Of a stretch of 64,000 nucleotides of DNA, positions 39,601 through 49,244 are shown piece after piece (position 1 is the first letter of the stretch; each line of letters starts with the position of its first letter). The notes beneath the pieces were generated by a model. The model did not search any database. It was not told where the DNA came from and was given only the letters and a program-made list of their open reading frames with translations. A program made the translations under genes and the position numbers. Source of the stretch: an uncultured Lachnospiraceae bacterium (GTDB taxonomy: Bacteria > Bacillota > Clostridia > Lachnospirales > Lachnospiraceae); contig CAMNMC010000086.1 in assembly GCA_946544235.1 (NCBI GenBank), positions 1 through 64,000 on the forward strand. Reading direction: 5' to 3'.

Positions 39601-41085
39601 AGCTGCAGAGGTCTCTATTCCTTCCGAAACAGCAAGCTCCTTATTTGCCGTATAAAGCTCCTTCTCCGCTAATCCGAGTTCTTCTACAAGTGTGGAAAGA
39701 CTTCCCTCTTCCTGCTCGATATCCATATCATAGCCAGCAAGAGCAGTATCGATGTGGCGTTTTATATTTGCAGTGATCGCATGAATATCCTCACCGCTTC
39801 CGGCAGGAGCATCAAGGAGTCTCAGCTTCTCATCCACTGTTTCCTTACGCTTCTTCTCCTCAAGATATTCAAGATATTCATTGCCCGCCTCAGCAAGAAG
39901 AAGTCTTCTCTCATCCTCGCTGCAGGCTGCCCTGATCTTCTCAACCGTCTCCCCGAAGCCAAGTGTTTCACGGGCCATGTCGTCCAGTATATTCATGTCA
40001 ATGGAAACCTTGACTCTCTCAAGCTGCTCGGTAACAGAGCTCTTCTCATTTGAAGCAGCGTCGATGGCATCAGAAAGTGCGGCTCTCTCCTTCTCGGCTG
40101 CCTCATTCTCATGCTTAACGGTCACATAAATATCAGCCAGTGTCTGCTCGATCTCATCCTTCTCCCTGAAAAGCCCCTCAAAGGACTTGACTCTGTCGAA
40201 TAGAAGCTGGATCAGACTTGCCTGATGATCGTAGGACGCAATATCCCTCTTCTTCTCAGCAAGGCTTTTCAGCTGCTCCCTGATACTTATGAGAAGGCGC
40301 GCCATACCGCTGCCATTTCCCTCATCCTTGTTGGTTCTGACAAGAAATGCCTTATCTATTATTTCCTCGATCAGAAGGTCCTCGATGACCTTCCTCGTAG
40401 TCTTGTAGTTATTTTCAAAATACGTTCTAACGTGGCCCTCAGTCTTATTTATACCTCTGATGATCTCCCACTGGCTCTCATGCAGGCCGTAACCGCTGAT
40501 AAAGCGCTGATATTCGCCCTTCTTGTCAAATATCTGTACGGAAAGCTCCACATTCTTATGAGACAGATCCAGAAGATAATTTCTGAGTGCCTGATACGAT
40601 ATATGCTCCTTATTCTTTACGAGCGGAAGATTAATGATATCATTCTTGTTGTATGAATTGTAAAATATAACGTAGTTGAAATATTCTACCGAAGCAATTC
40701 CCGAAGATGCTCCTGTGCCTTCAGAATCACCGCTTCCCGACTCATCCACAGTTCTGTCCTTTGCACGCCTTGCACAGAAGCCCGTGGTCATATATCTGTA
40801 GCCTTCCTCGCCTTCATGCTTATCGAGCTTCCACTCGATAAGTGAATGGATGGTAGTATTGTTGCAGCCGTCCCTGAAAAGCTTCTCCACAGGCTGCTTA
40901 TCATCAAGCGTACAGTTCGGGATCAGGTTCTGCATAAGGAGCAGCATAAGCACGGATTTACCGCCGCCGTTAGCCAGATCGTAGATAGTATTTCGCCCAT
41001 ACATCCTCATGGTGAAGTCATCATAGTACTGCGTTCCGAAGTTGTATTTTACATTATTTACCCTGATCCTGTTAATTGTCGGCAT
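36640..41085 (-). CDS. jetC: SMC-like ATPase of Wadjet/MksBEF-type complex (JetC/MksB)
   Basis: N-term NTIYDLANGGGKSVLMLLLMQNLIPN, very long coiled coil, C-term Walker B TIFIDNPFGAAKDIYIWEPIFALL; start placed at MPTINRIRVN. Confidence 0.85.
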   Translation of the reverse strand: MPTINRIRVNNVKYNFGTQYYDDFTMRMYGRNTIYDLANGGGKSVLMLLLMQNLIPNCTLDDKQPVEKLFRDGCNNTTIHSLIEWKLDKHEGEEGYRYMTTGFCARRAKDRTVDESGSGDSEGTGASSGIASVEYFNYVIFYNSYNKNDIINLPLVKNKEHISYQALRNYLLDLSHKNVELSVQIFDKKGEYQRFISGYGLHESQWEIIRGINKTEGHVRTYFENNYKTTRKVIEDLLIEEIIDKAFLVRTNKDEGNGSGMARLLISIREQLKSLAEKKRDIASYDHQASLIQLLFDRVKSFEGLFREKDEIEQTLADIYVTVKHENEAAEKERAALSDAIDAASNEKSSVTEQLERVKVSIDMNILDDMARETLGFGETVEKIRAACSEDERRLLLAEAGNEYLEYLEEKKRKETVDEKLRLLDAPAGSGEDIHAITANIKRHIDTALAGYDMDIEQEEGSLSTLVEELGLAEKELYTANKELAVSEGIETSAAENSHILEEKLSALFTELGDKTFEDYSVKLARLTREKDKLSADEKALSEKIETEKMRLAEAEKKRETNSALMIETGVRRKDAEERSRKYTENRSRIETLCRIYLGSEKADAATLDKAVGDKLMKLSADILEKEKRLAEAGARYKDILAGRLIEVTSGIEKVLNYLRTRHNIYAMTGMDYAASLPEDRRKEILSLVPQLPYGIVCSEFEKIANDQNIGDVDTGNEVVIIYNEAELGEGAIVISGAARDKAMLLHRGTEFFTDPNSVEKLAAEKKAEMDILSDEIRSLRDMSEVAGEDQKLIRTLTSEDIINAGEEADRLSLEENRLILEKRETDSLIGRIKENILSFEEQLTDIFEKKEELEADIRILRRCEELSGLIDKDRERKEDALKDKSRLSQLLTGLEEKKRSLLTAAAELRSRVGRLKRERTELLDKWNGTYATYYVDGDYPVMTGSPESLAAAFDVCLGKFSDRFKEQESLRQFSDTLGNSMDRIIRNIIKKDPKLVERLEADQRSGRLLSADEESLTVLKNNLERDREELSRAERTLAQRKSEYDKISGRIEYAVKNYTDAFGDFARIEDADDKLSEMQKAGEIQLSEAKARYDEGLKKLREFDKKRRESDDIYKDVSRIVERNGIDTEKAVVLTADGYRENQFEETLLRYDNIQKSMEKARLELVRQKGRISESLTDMGVSGLATAVREDVQIPAGLAEAETLLESLREMLDVIRLEKERIGKSLQDMELLHDSFVDQCLDRCLDVKTELELLPGLSGIMMDDEKIEMIRLSIPYVKDEYMRERMAAYIDKVVDEADKINDDEGRLKYIRNSLSTKRLFGVIVTDMNKIKLSLYKRERIKEQSRYLKYEEAVGSTGQSQGIYIQFLISVINYISGMYDPLSMGSGTNTIFIDNPFGAAKDIYIWEPIFALLQSNRVQLVVPARGASPAITGRFDINYVLGQQQRGGREVTVVVNYESRTKEEELEYHELSFEQQTFTFI

Positions 41086-41788
41086 CCTCTGCCCCTCCTG
41101 TAAGCATATATATCTTACCCTTGTATTCTTCAAAATAGTTCTCTGCCAGAGCCCTGAAACGGTCTGTCGGATAGAACCTGTCGCTGTTCTCCACGAAAAG
41201 CTTCTCGTCACCGAGGAAGTTGAAGCACAGCTTCACGAAACCTGTCCTTGATCCTCTGCTTGCCTTGTTTCTCTCACTGTCGGTCGAAAGAAGCAGCGGA
41301 AGGTTGTCCCAGAGCAGCCTTACGGCCTTGAAGCTCTCAGCATTTTCGTCATCGATATCAAATACATCATCCGAAGAAAGCTTTGTAAGCCTCTCCGTAA
41401 CTTCATTTATCATATCCTCAAGTCTCACATAATCCTTCGTCTGGTACGACGCCGAATCCTTGTAGAAGTACAGTAACGCCGTGTAGATGATAAAATACAC
41501 GAGGTACAGCTCCTTGTTCAGCCTGAGGCCCATCACTCTTTTCAGTTCGTCATTGGTATAACCGAAGATGCGGTTGCCCTCGCCCGCCGTGATAAATATC
41601 GAATCATTATATTCGCAGAGCCTGAGCCCGAGCTTCTTCAGAAGCCTCGTAACGATATCGTAGACCTCCGAGTTTCCATAGAAGGCCTCGTACAGCTCCT
41701 TGGTATCCTTGCTGCTCTGTGATACATCCTTTCCGGTTATAAGTGCGCTGTATATTTCCAGCGCTTTATCTAAATTACGCTCGTCCAT
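41072..41788 (-). CDS. jetB: MksE/JetB-like subunit (DUF6063-like)
   Basis: Position between kleisin and SMC genes, overlaps jetC start; YEAFYGNSEVYDIVTRLLKKLGLRL. Confidence 0.75.
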   Translation of the reverse strand: MDERNLDKALEIYSALITGKDVSQSSKDTKELYEAFYGNSEVYDIVTRLLKKLGLRLCEYNDSIFITAGEGNRIFGYTNDELKRVMGLRLNKELYLVYFIIYTALLYFYKDSASYQTKDYVRLEDMINEVTERLTKLSSDDVFDIDDENAESFKAVRLLWDNLPLLLSTDSERNKASRGSRTGFVKLCFNFLGDEKLFVENSDRFYPTDRFRALAENYFEEYKGKIYMLTGGAEDADN

Positions 41789-41799
41789 TTTAGTCCTCG

Positions 41800-43425
41800 C
41801 TACTGTCGTACAAATATCATGTTAGTCACGGTTCGTGCGGTTTCATCCTCACCGCGGAGAATAATCTCCTCGCCGTCATATTCTATATTAAACGAAATAT
41901 CCTTATACTTCTCTTTGATGTCGTCAGTCATATTTTCGACAACCATCTTCTCCAGAACCGTAAGCTGCTTCTCGAGAGTATCCTTCACGACATAGCTTTC
42001 CTTCTCCGCAAGATGCACAAGGAAGGAATAAAGGTCACGATTATCATATATTTCATCTCCGAATTTCACCGCAAGTATTGCAAGGAATTCTTTAAGCGAA
42101 AGCTTATTCCACTTTTCAAGTCGTTCCAGCAGTTCCGTGAAGATCATGCCGAAGTTATGTCCTATCAGGCTGTCGAGCTTCTCATCATCATAGCGGAAGT
42201 CAAGCTCTGCCACCGACTGATCAACTTTTTCACCCTTTAAGCCGTCATCATTCGTGGCCCTTAGCATATTATCAACAAGAACAGGCGAGAAATATTTATC
42301 CTTCTTCGGCTGCAGGAAAGGCTTGATGATATATTCCATATCACTTGCCCTGCCCGACCTTACTATCCTCGAAAGAACATCCTCATAATCAAATACCGGT
42401 CTCAGTTTACGAAGCTTCGCACGGCTTATCATATCCTCCGAGAGCTTTGACAGCTCGGCGGTCTTCTCGATAAGCTCGCTGTGGTTGCTGATCGCCTTCT
42501 TCAGCTCGGTCATAAGGTCATTTATCTCGGAGAAACGTCTGCTTCCGGAGCCGCCGCCCTCCTCGCGAATACGCATAACAGCCTTGTCCGCAAGATTCTT
42601 GTTTCTGTCGAAGGATTCTCTCTCCTCCTTGAACCATCTGGTGGTACTGCTCATAAATTCATCGCAGGCAGCCGAGCCGGCCTTGATGTCCGAAGCCATA
42701 AGCTTTATAACGTCCTCACGCTTCTTCTTCAGTCTCTCAACCTCACTGTTGATCCTCTTTACGACATCGATGCCGCCACGGAAATTCTCGGTTTTGATGA
42801 GTTTTTCCAGAAGAAGCTGACCTGTATTTATCCTGCTCTCATCCTTAACCTCTTTGGTATCGAGGTAGAATTCGATACCGTCAGCAGTTATGTTGTAAAT
42901 AACCTTGCCATTTGAGATGCTGCTCTCGATAAGTCTCACCCTGACAGACTTCGTCCTGCCCGAACCCGGATCAAAAAAGGAGAAGCTGAACGCCCTGCCT
43001 TCGTTGGTTATTTTCGAAAAGATATACTGGCATAGTTCTTTAATCTCATTGTCCGAAGTCGCGCCCCCGGCCGGATCAATATCCCTCACAGGATCAATAC
43101 TGTTCACATCAATCGGTATGCGGCCGCCAAAATCATTCTCGCGAGTGTTCTCGTCTATATGAAAATCCCTTTTCAGAAGCTCGATCATGAACTTCTCGTA
43201 ATCGGCATACTCAACAGGTCTCTCGTTGAAGCTGTTCTCATCAATGAAAAATCTGAGGACCGCAAGGGTAATATAGCCCATATCAAGATTTTTGTAGCGC
43301 CCCTCCTTATACTGCGAGAAGGTGTTGTCGCAGAGGACAAAGAAAGGATAATACTTCTTAAGGTTCAGCATCCTTTCCGCATGGTCGTTTATTATTTCAT
43401 TTATCAGAACATACTGCTCCGCCAT
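41800..43425 (-). CDS. jetA: Kleisin-like MksF/JetA subunit (DUF5716-like)
   Basis: 541 aa, first gene of the three-gene SMC operon, helical/coiled-coil middle. Confidence 0.75.
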   Translation of the reverse strand: MAEQYVLINEIINDHAERMLNLKKYYPFFVLCDNTFSQYKEGRYKNLDMGYITLAVLRFFIDENSFNERPVEYADYEKFMIELLKRDFHIDENTRENDFGGRIPIDVNSIDPVRDIDPAGGATSDNEIKELCQYIFSKITNEGRAFSFSFFDPGSGRTKSVRVRLIESSISNGKVIYNITADGIEFYLDTKEVKDESRINTGQLLLEKLIKTENFRGGIDVVKRINSEVERLKKKREDVIKLMASDIKAGSAACDEFMSSTTRWFKEERESFDRNKNLADKAVMRIREEGGGSGSRRFSEINDLMTELKKAISNHSELIEKTAELSKLSEDMISRAKLRKLRPVFDYEDVLSRIVRSGRASDMEYIIKPFLQPKKDKYFSPVLVDNMLRATNDDGLKGEKVDQSVAELDFRYDDEKLDSLIGHNFGMIFTELLERLEKWNKLSLKEFLAILAVKFGDEIYDNRDLYSFLVHLAEKESYVVKDTLEKQLTVLEKMVVENMTDDIKEKYKDISFNIEYDGEEIILRGEDETARTVTNMIFVRQ

Positions 43426-43620
43426 TGTTATGCATCTCTTTCATCTATACTGTGATTGGACGACTCTGTTTGTAGAACCATTCTCATCCATTCGCTCCGA
43501 TTCATGCACTTAAAAGCGCACATAATCTCTCTACGATATACTACCACAAATACACAAAATCTTGTAGTTTTTATTTTTCTTTTTTATTCTTTTTGTGAAG
43601 TGCAGAATTAGGTCTATATA

Positions 43621-43656
43621 TGCATGTCGTCACTTGGCTCATTGTCTACACAAAAA
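43621..43656. repeat. Partial copy of the 18783-18910 element
   Basis: gcatgtcgtcacttggctcattgtctacacaaaa vs gcatgccgtcactcggctcattatctacacaaaa. Confidence 0.65.
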
Positions 43657-43684
43657 ATGCCGGAAGTCTTACGACCTCCGGCAT
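43657..43684 (-). terminator. Rho-independent terminator of fba
   Basis: ATGCCGGAggtcgtaagacTTCCGGCAT then TTTTTT on minus strand. Confidence 0.85.
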
Positions 43685-43698
43685 GATAGTTAAATCTA

Positions 43699-44562
43699 TT
43701 AAGCTCTGTTAGCTGAACCGAAAACTGCAACACGGTTCTTAACTTCTTCTCTGATTGCTGCTGCACCAGGAGCAAGAAGCTTACGTGGGTCATAACCCTT
43801 ACCCTCGAGATCCTTACCAGCCTCGATGTATTTTCTTGTAGCATCGGCAAATACAAGCTGAAGCTCTGTATTTACATTTACCTTAGCAACGCCCATAGAG
43901 ATTGCCTTCTGAATCTGCTCATCAGGTATACCTGAACCACCATGAAGAACGAGTGGTGTATCACCTGTAACTGCCTTGATTGACTCAAGTACCTGGAACT
44001 GAAGACCTGCCCAGTTAGCAGGATACTTACCATGGATATTACCGATACCGCAAGCAAGCATTGTTACACCAAGATCATTGACCTGCTTGCACTCTGCAGG
44101 ATCTGCACACTCGCCTGTAGAAACAACGCCGTCTTCCTCGCCGCCGATTCCGCCTACTTCTGCCTCAAGAGAGATTCCTTTCTCCTTGCAGATAGCAACG
44201 AGTTCTGTAGTCTTGGCAACGTTCTCCTCAAGTGGAAGTGATGAGCCGTCAAACATGATAGATGAGAATCCGGCCTCGATACAAGCCTTTGCAGCTTCAT
44301 AGTTACCATGATCAAGATGAAGTGCTACAGGGACAGTGATTCCGAGAGAATCGATCATTGCACTTACCATAGCAACAACTGTCTTGTAGCCTGTCATGTA
44401 CTTTGCAGCACCCATTGATACACCGAGGATAACAGGGCTCTTAAGCTCTTCACACTCAAGAAGGATCTCCTTGGTCCACTCAAGATTGTTGATGTTGAAC
44501 TGTGCAACTGCATAACCGCCTGCAACTGCGTCTTTGAGCATCTTCTCTGCTGAAACTAACAT
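43699..44562 (-). CDS. fba: Class II fructose-bisphosphate aldolase
   Basis: AQFNINNLEWTKEIL; PVALHLDHGNYEAAKACIEAGFSSIMFDGS; LVLHGGSGIPDEQIQKAI. Confidence 0.95.
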   Translation of the reverse strand: MLVSAEKMLKDAVAGGYAVAQFNINNLEWTKEILLECEELKSPVILGVSMGAAKYMTGYKTVVAMVSAMIDSLGITVPVALHLDHGNYEAAKACIEAGFSSIMFDGSSLPLEENVAKTTELVAICKEKGISLEAEVGGIGGEEDGVVSTGECADPAECKQVNDLGVTMLACGIGNIHGKYPANWAGLQFQVLESIKAVTGDTPLVLHGGSGIPDEQIQKAISMGVAKVNVNTELQLVFADATRKYIEAGKDLEGKGYDPRKLLAPGAAAIREEVKNRVAVFGSANRA

Positions 44563-44742
44563 TTTGTTTTTACCTCCGTAAAATATATGTTTGTGAGCCC
44601 CACGATTGGAGCCGCTTTAATAACTAAGATAGTTTTAGTTACCTAACCGACAATATTATATAACATGGGTCAGATTTAAACAAGTGTGATTTTTATACAA
44701 CTTTATTTCAATAACATAAACGTTTATGTGCAACTTCAATAT

Positions 44743-45537
44743 CTACCGAACAACCCTGATATCCACACTTCTCATAAATATATCATCCGGCTTCCGGTCT
44801 GTTATGATAATGGTTCCGTTAAACTCCGTAAAGGTCACAGAACTTACGCTGCCAAACTTTTCATGATCCGCAAGGATATATCTGTTGCCCGGAAGTGTAT
44901 TTTCAACGGCAACCCTCTTGATCAGAGCTTCGCGCACATCGGAAGTTGTGAAATAAGCATTCATGCTGATTCCGCTTGTACCAAAGAAGCCTCTGGTAAA
45001 ATGGTATTTCTGAATATGAAGTACCGCATCTGCCCCAACTATCGAATCACTCGAATCCTTAAGTTCTCCGCCGATAAGAAATACATGAAAGCCTCTCTCC
45101 GCAAGCTTCCTGGCATGCGAAATAGAATTTGTGATATAAGTCGCGCGTTTCTCTCTGAGCATTTCTATCATATAGCCCGTCGTCGATCCGGCATCGATAA
45201 ATATGTATTCTCCCGGCTCAACCAGTTCAGCTGCAGCTCTGGCGATCTTGATCTTTTCATCATGATTCTGCTCCAGCCTCTCCTCAAACTTTGTTCTGGG
45301 TGCAGGAGCATCAAGAGAAACAGCTCCCCCAAAGACCTTTAACAGCTTTCCTTCCTTATCAAGAGCAATGATATCTCTTCGTATCGTTGACTCAGACGCC
45401 TCAAAGAGTTCTCTAAGCTTCTGAACGGATACGCTTTTTTCCGTATTTACTATTCTCAGGATTTCTTCCTGACGTTTTTCGGTTAGCATGATTGTCCTTT
45501 CTCTGTTCACCATACAAAATATGTTTATACTGTTCAC
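44743..45537 (-). CDS. DeoR/GlpR-family regulator
   Basis: TEKRQEEILRIVNTEKSVSVQKLRELFEASESTIRRDI; likely start MLTEKRQ. Confidence 0.9.
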   Translation of the reverse strand: MNSINIFCMVNRERTIMLTEKRQEEILRIVNTEKSVSVQKLRELFEASESTIRRDIIALDKEGKLLKVFGGAVSLDAPAPRTKFEERLEQNHDEKIKIARAAAELVEPGEYIFIDAGSTTGYMIEMLREKRATYITNSISHARKLAERGFHVFLIGGELKDSSDSIVGADAVLHIQKYHFTRGFFGTSGISMNAYFTTSDVREALIKRVAVENTLPGNRYILADHEKFGSVSSVTFTEFNGTIIITDRKPDDIFMRSVDIRVVR

Positions 45538-45663
45538 AGCAGATGATATTTAATCTCTTTATATGTGCAACACATATGACTCGTATGACATGATAAATAC
45601 ATTTCATCGTTTAGTTATTCAGTATAAACTACGTATAATCTCATATCATAATATATCTTAATC

Positions 45664-46641
45664 TCAACATATAGTTTGATACATGCGTAATACCTCTTCC
45701 CTTGTGGCAAGGTACTCTGAGCACGCACTTGCCGAACCTGACGCGAGTCCAAGTTTAAAGGCATGGCTGAAGTTTCTCGGACGTTCCGTGATCCCGGCGA
45801 TGAAGCCCGCAACCATCGAATCTCCTGCTCCAACCGAATTGACAAGCTCTCCTTCCGGAGCCTCGCTTGTAAGAACCGATCCGTCCTCTGCAACCAGAAC
45901 TCCGCCTTCTCCTCCTAAGGAAATAAGAACATTTCGCGCGCCTTTTTCCTGCAGCTTCTTCGCATAAGGAATGACACTTTCTCTTGTGTGAAGCTCTGTG
46001 CCGAATATCTCTCCAAGCTCGTGATTGTTTGGTTTGATAAGGAAAGGCCTGTATTCCAGAACATTCATAAGAAGCCTGCCTGTAGCATCGACAACTATAT
46101 TTACGCCTCTGCCTTCAAGCCTCTTCATGACGTCACTGTAAATAGTATCCGGCATGCTCTTCGGGATGCTTCCCGCAAGCACGAGAATATCCCCGGATTG
46201 CAGATGATCAAGACGTGTAAAGAGTTCCTCTACCTTATCTGCAGGTATTACAGGACCTGAGGCGTTGATCTCGGTTTCTTTTATCTTGTTTGTTTCAATT
46301 GAGCGAAGCTTCGTATTGATCCTTGAGCAGCCCTCAGAAATAATGATCTCTTCGGCAGTGATGCCACACTCCTCAATTCGTCTCGTTATCTCTCTTCCGA
46401 CGAATCCCGCGCTGAAATATACGGCTGTATTTTTCACGCCGAGATTGCTCAGAACTATTGATACATTTATGCCTTTTCCGCCCGGAAGCATCAGCTCTGA
46501 GGCTGTCCTGTTGGTGGCTCCCTCTCTGAAATTGTCAACCGTTACTATGTAGTCAAGCGACGGATTAAATGTCACTGTGTATATCATATTGTCTCCCAAT
46601 AATGTCCATGTTATATTCTTTTTATCATATCCTCTGATCAC
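45664..46641 (-). CDS. 1-phosphofructokinase-family hexose kinase
   Basis: MIYTVTFNPSLDYIVTVDNF; GKGINVSIVLSNLG; VNSVGAGDSMVAGFIAG. Confidence 0.9.
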   Translation of the reverse strand: MIRGYDKKNITWTLLGDNMIYTVTFNPSLDYIVTVDNFREGATNRTASELMLPGGKGINVSIVLSNLGVKNTAVYFSAGFVGREITRRIEECGITAEEIIISEGCSRINTKLRSIETNKIKETEINASGPVIPADKVEELFTRLDHLQSGDILVLAGSIPKSMPDTIYSDVMKRLEGRGVNIVVDATGRLLMNVLEYRPFLIKPNNHELGEIFGTELHTRESVIPYAKKLQEKGARNVLISLGGEGGVLVAEDGSVLTSEAPEGELVNSVGAGDSMVAGFIAGITERPRNFSHAFKLGLASGSASACSEYLATREEVLRMYQTIC

Positions 46642-46750
46642 ACTTCAGCAAAGTTTGAACAAATCGGCAATTATACTCCTGATCATGTTCGTACACCAGC
46701 CCGCTTTATCCTGCGTATGAAACCGTATAATTCTACTCATCGGTCCGATT

Positions 46751-48190
46751 TTACTTATTTTCAATATAAACCGGGATATTCTTCGGATCATCCGACATAT
46801 CCCACCAGTCATAAACCGTACAGTCCTTGTGTACGAAATAGTAAGCAACTGTCTTGCCGCTGCCGTAGTCATCAGACGAACCCTCGTATATCTGAACCAG
46901 CCAATAGGTTCCGATATCTTCACGCCATTCCTCGTTTACCGAATATGAAGAGGTTTTCTTCTTGATAACGCCTGCATCAGAGCTGTATTTTACACAATCA
47001 TTTGCGATAACGTCCTTAAGGTCTGTGAATTCCGTAGCCGCAAGCTTATCCGGAACGATGCCACTGTGAAAATACACTGACCAGTATTTCTTCCCATCTA
47101 TCTCCTTCAGGCCCATGACAGTATAACCATCTAAATATTGCGGTTTATCCTCACCGGAATCATCTCTCAAATAGCCCATATTTATCCGATAGCTGATATA
47201 GTAATAGGTTCCGTCATACATCACATCACCAATGGAAATTCCGTAAACCTGCTTGACCTTTGAAGGCGTACTTCCGCCGTAATAATAGTAGCTGTCGTCA
47301 GTATAATAGTATCCCATTACAGAGCCGCTTCTTTTGTTCGCTCTGTTTGTAAGGGTTTCCACATCCTTATCGGTTGCATTGAAAATATTTTTAGCGATCC
47401 ACTTGATGGAATCCGGATCATACTTATAATACAGCCCGAAGGTTGCCGCCCTTCCCCACGGATCCATAGAAGCGCCTTCTCTTGTATTGTAAAGCTTCGG
47501 CGAATCAACCGGATAAAGAGAAAAATCAGCAACACTCGATGTTTTCAGTATATTTTCAAGGATGTCCTGTCCGCCGCCCGATATCTCACGTGAATCATAA
47601 CGGCGTGAATCCTCCTGTAACAGCTTTTTATCCTCTTCGCTGATGCTTCCGCTGCCAAATCCACTGTCATCTCCATCATCATAAAAATCATCCGAAACAC
47701 GTATGTAATAGAGTTTTGAAAGCACAGCATAAAGCTGAGGAGCATATGGAAGTTCAGTTGCAGCAACATGTTTTCCCTTAGGTTTTGTGGTCCAGCCTGC
47801 GTTTTCAGTTTTATCTTTGCTCTTCTTACTGAGGAGTGACCCGACAATTATACCTGCCACAGCCAGAACTGCTATGATGGCAGCCGCAATGATAACAGTC
47901 TTCTTCGGAAACCTCTTCTTCGGTATGTACGGTGCCGGAAGCTTCTCGGAGTTGTCGTAAGGAACGAGCTCATGAGGGGTATCATCTGTCGGTATGAGAT
48001 TGTGTGATGCATCATTTGCAGGGACGAGGTCGTGCGATATATCCCCTGCCGGTACGTCGTCGTTTCCTGACGACTCAGGCGCCTGATCCGCCCCTATAGG
48101 AAGCGCCGGAATAACAGGCAGCTTCGCTCCGCATTTTGCACAGACAGCCGCACCATCAACTAATTCACTTCCGCAATATGGACAAAACAT
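46751..48190 (-). CDS. Zinc-ribbon, single-TM extracellular protein
   Basis: MFCPYCGSELVDGAAVCAKCGAKLP; TM KKTVIIAAAIIAVLAVAGIIVGSLL. Confidence 0.75.
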   Translation of the reverse strand: MFCPYCGSELVDGAAVCAKCGAKLPVIPALPIGADQAPESSGNDDVPAGDISHDLVPANDASHNLIPTDDTPHELVPYDNSEKLPAPYIPKKRFPKKTVIIAAAIIAVLAVAGIIVGSLLSKKSKDKTENAGWTTKPKGKHVAATELPYAPQLYAVLSKLYYIRVSDDFYDDGDDSGFGSGSISEEDKKLLQEDSRRYDSREISGGGQDILENILKTSSVADFSLYPVDSPKLYNTREGASMDPWGRAATFGLYYKYDPDSIKWIAKNIFNATDKDVETLTNRANKRSGSVMGYYYTDDSYYYYGGSTPSKVKQVYGISIGDVMYDGTYYYISYRINMGYLRDDSGEDKPQYLDGYTVMGLKEIDGKKYWSVYFHSGIVPDKLAATEFTDLKDVIANDCVKYSSDAGVIKKKTSSYSVNEEWREDIGTYWLVQIYEGSSDDYGSGKTVAYYFVHKDCTVYDWWDMSDDPKNIPVYIENK

Positions 48191-48344
48191 TTCTCTACCT
48201 CCACATGACATATCCTCTGTCAATCGAGTCACGGCAAAACGATATCAACGATTGCTCAAACAATACATATCTCTCATAACTAATATATACCATAACCGGC
48301 CTGTAAACAACTGTTTATCACCTGTTCGGGCATTTATTACAGTA

Positions 48345-49142
48345 TCATTCCAACATGAAACTGATCTTCTTATATATTTCTGCGAAGTCGACCTCACACT
48401 CGTTATTCCAGACGCGAACAGAAACCTTGTCGTCAAAACTGTATTCTTTCGGTTCGTCACTCTCCTCAAAAAAGTATGTGAATATCTTCTTCTCCTTAGG
48501 AAAAACGATCCAGTACTCTCGAACGCCGGATTTTTTATATTTGTTCAGCTTTATAATCGTATCCATATAGCTGTTTGATGGAGATACGATCTCAACCACC
48601 ATATCCGGCGTACCGATTATACGTTCATAGGTAATCTTACTCCTGTCGCATATGATCAGAACATCCGGCTGCACCATAGTCTTGTCATCATCGCCAAGTT
48701 TAACATCAATAGGCGAAATAAAAGGTATGCATGAACCGCCGTGAGAATTGACATGGTTGTTAAAAGTTGCCCCTATAGATAAAGCAATATGTTGATGAAC
48801 GCTTGTCGGTGCTGCCATATCATAGAAAACACCGTCAATAAGTTCAACTCTTACGTCATCCGGAAGAGCGAGGTAGTCATCGACCGTCTTGCCTGAATAA
48901 ATATCTTTTTTTGCACCGGTTCCATATATATATGTCGGTTCAGCAACAAAAGACTCACCGTATTCATTATAATCCTGAATAACCTTGTCTATAGAAGCCA
49001 ATGTCGCATAACGAGGATGAGGGGTTGCCCCACTGAAAACCTTCTGAACCGTTGCAAGCGGAACCCCGGAACGCTCAGCTATCATAGCATTGGTAATACT
49101 GTATTTTTTCTTTAAACGTTTCATTTCTTCCAAAGACATCAT
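48345..49142 (-). CDS. XRE-type HTH fused to Uma2 (PD-(D/E)XK) endonuclease domain
   Basis: IAERSGVPLATVQKVFSG; DDYLALPDDVRVELIDGVFYDMAAPTSVHQHI; VQPDVLIICD; PDMVVEIVSPSN. Confidence 0.85.
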   Translation of the reverse strand: MMSLEEMKRLKKKYSITNAMIAERSGVPLATVQKVFSGATPHPRYATLASIDKVIQDYNEYGESFVAEPTYIYGTGAKKDIYSGKTVDDYLALPDDVRVELIDGVFYDMAAPTSVHQHIALSIGATFNNHVNSHGGSCIPFISPIDVKLGDDDKTMVQPDVLIICDRSKITYERIIGTPDMVVEIVSPSNSYMDTIIKLNKYKKSGVREYWIVFPKEKKIFTYFFEESDEPKEYSFDDKVSVRVWNNECEVDFAEIYKKISFMLE

Positions 49143-49164
49143 TGCACTTCACCTCCCAGCGTCG

Positions 49165-49240
49165 TTTGAATAACCATTTGATAACCATATTATAGCCATC
49201 TTTATGCTAATATGCAACTATATGGTTATATTTTGGTTAC
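49165..49240 (-). promoter_or_regulatory. XRE-Uma2 promoter bracketed by paired inverted TAACCAT half-sites
   Basis: TTGCAT (49212-49217) -17- TATAAT (49189-49194); taaccat at 49171-49177, 49182-49188; atggtta 49222-49228, ttggtta 49233-49239. Confidence 0.75.
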
Positions 49241-49244
49241 TTAT

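Noticed and set aside
44615-44642. AACTA...TAGTT inverted repeat downstream of the fba -10
   Set aside because: Short, AT-rich, common by chance; kept only as a possible operator to test.
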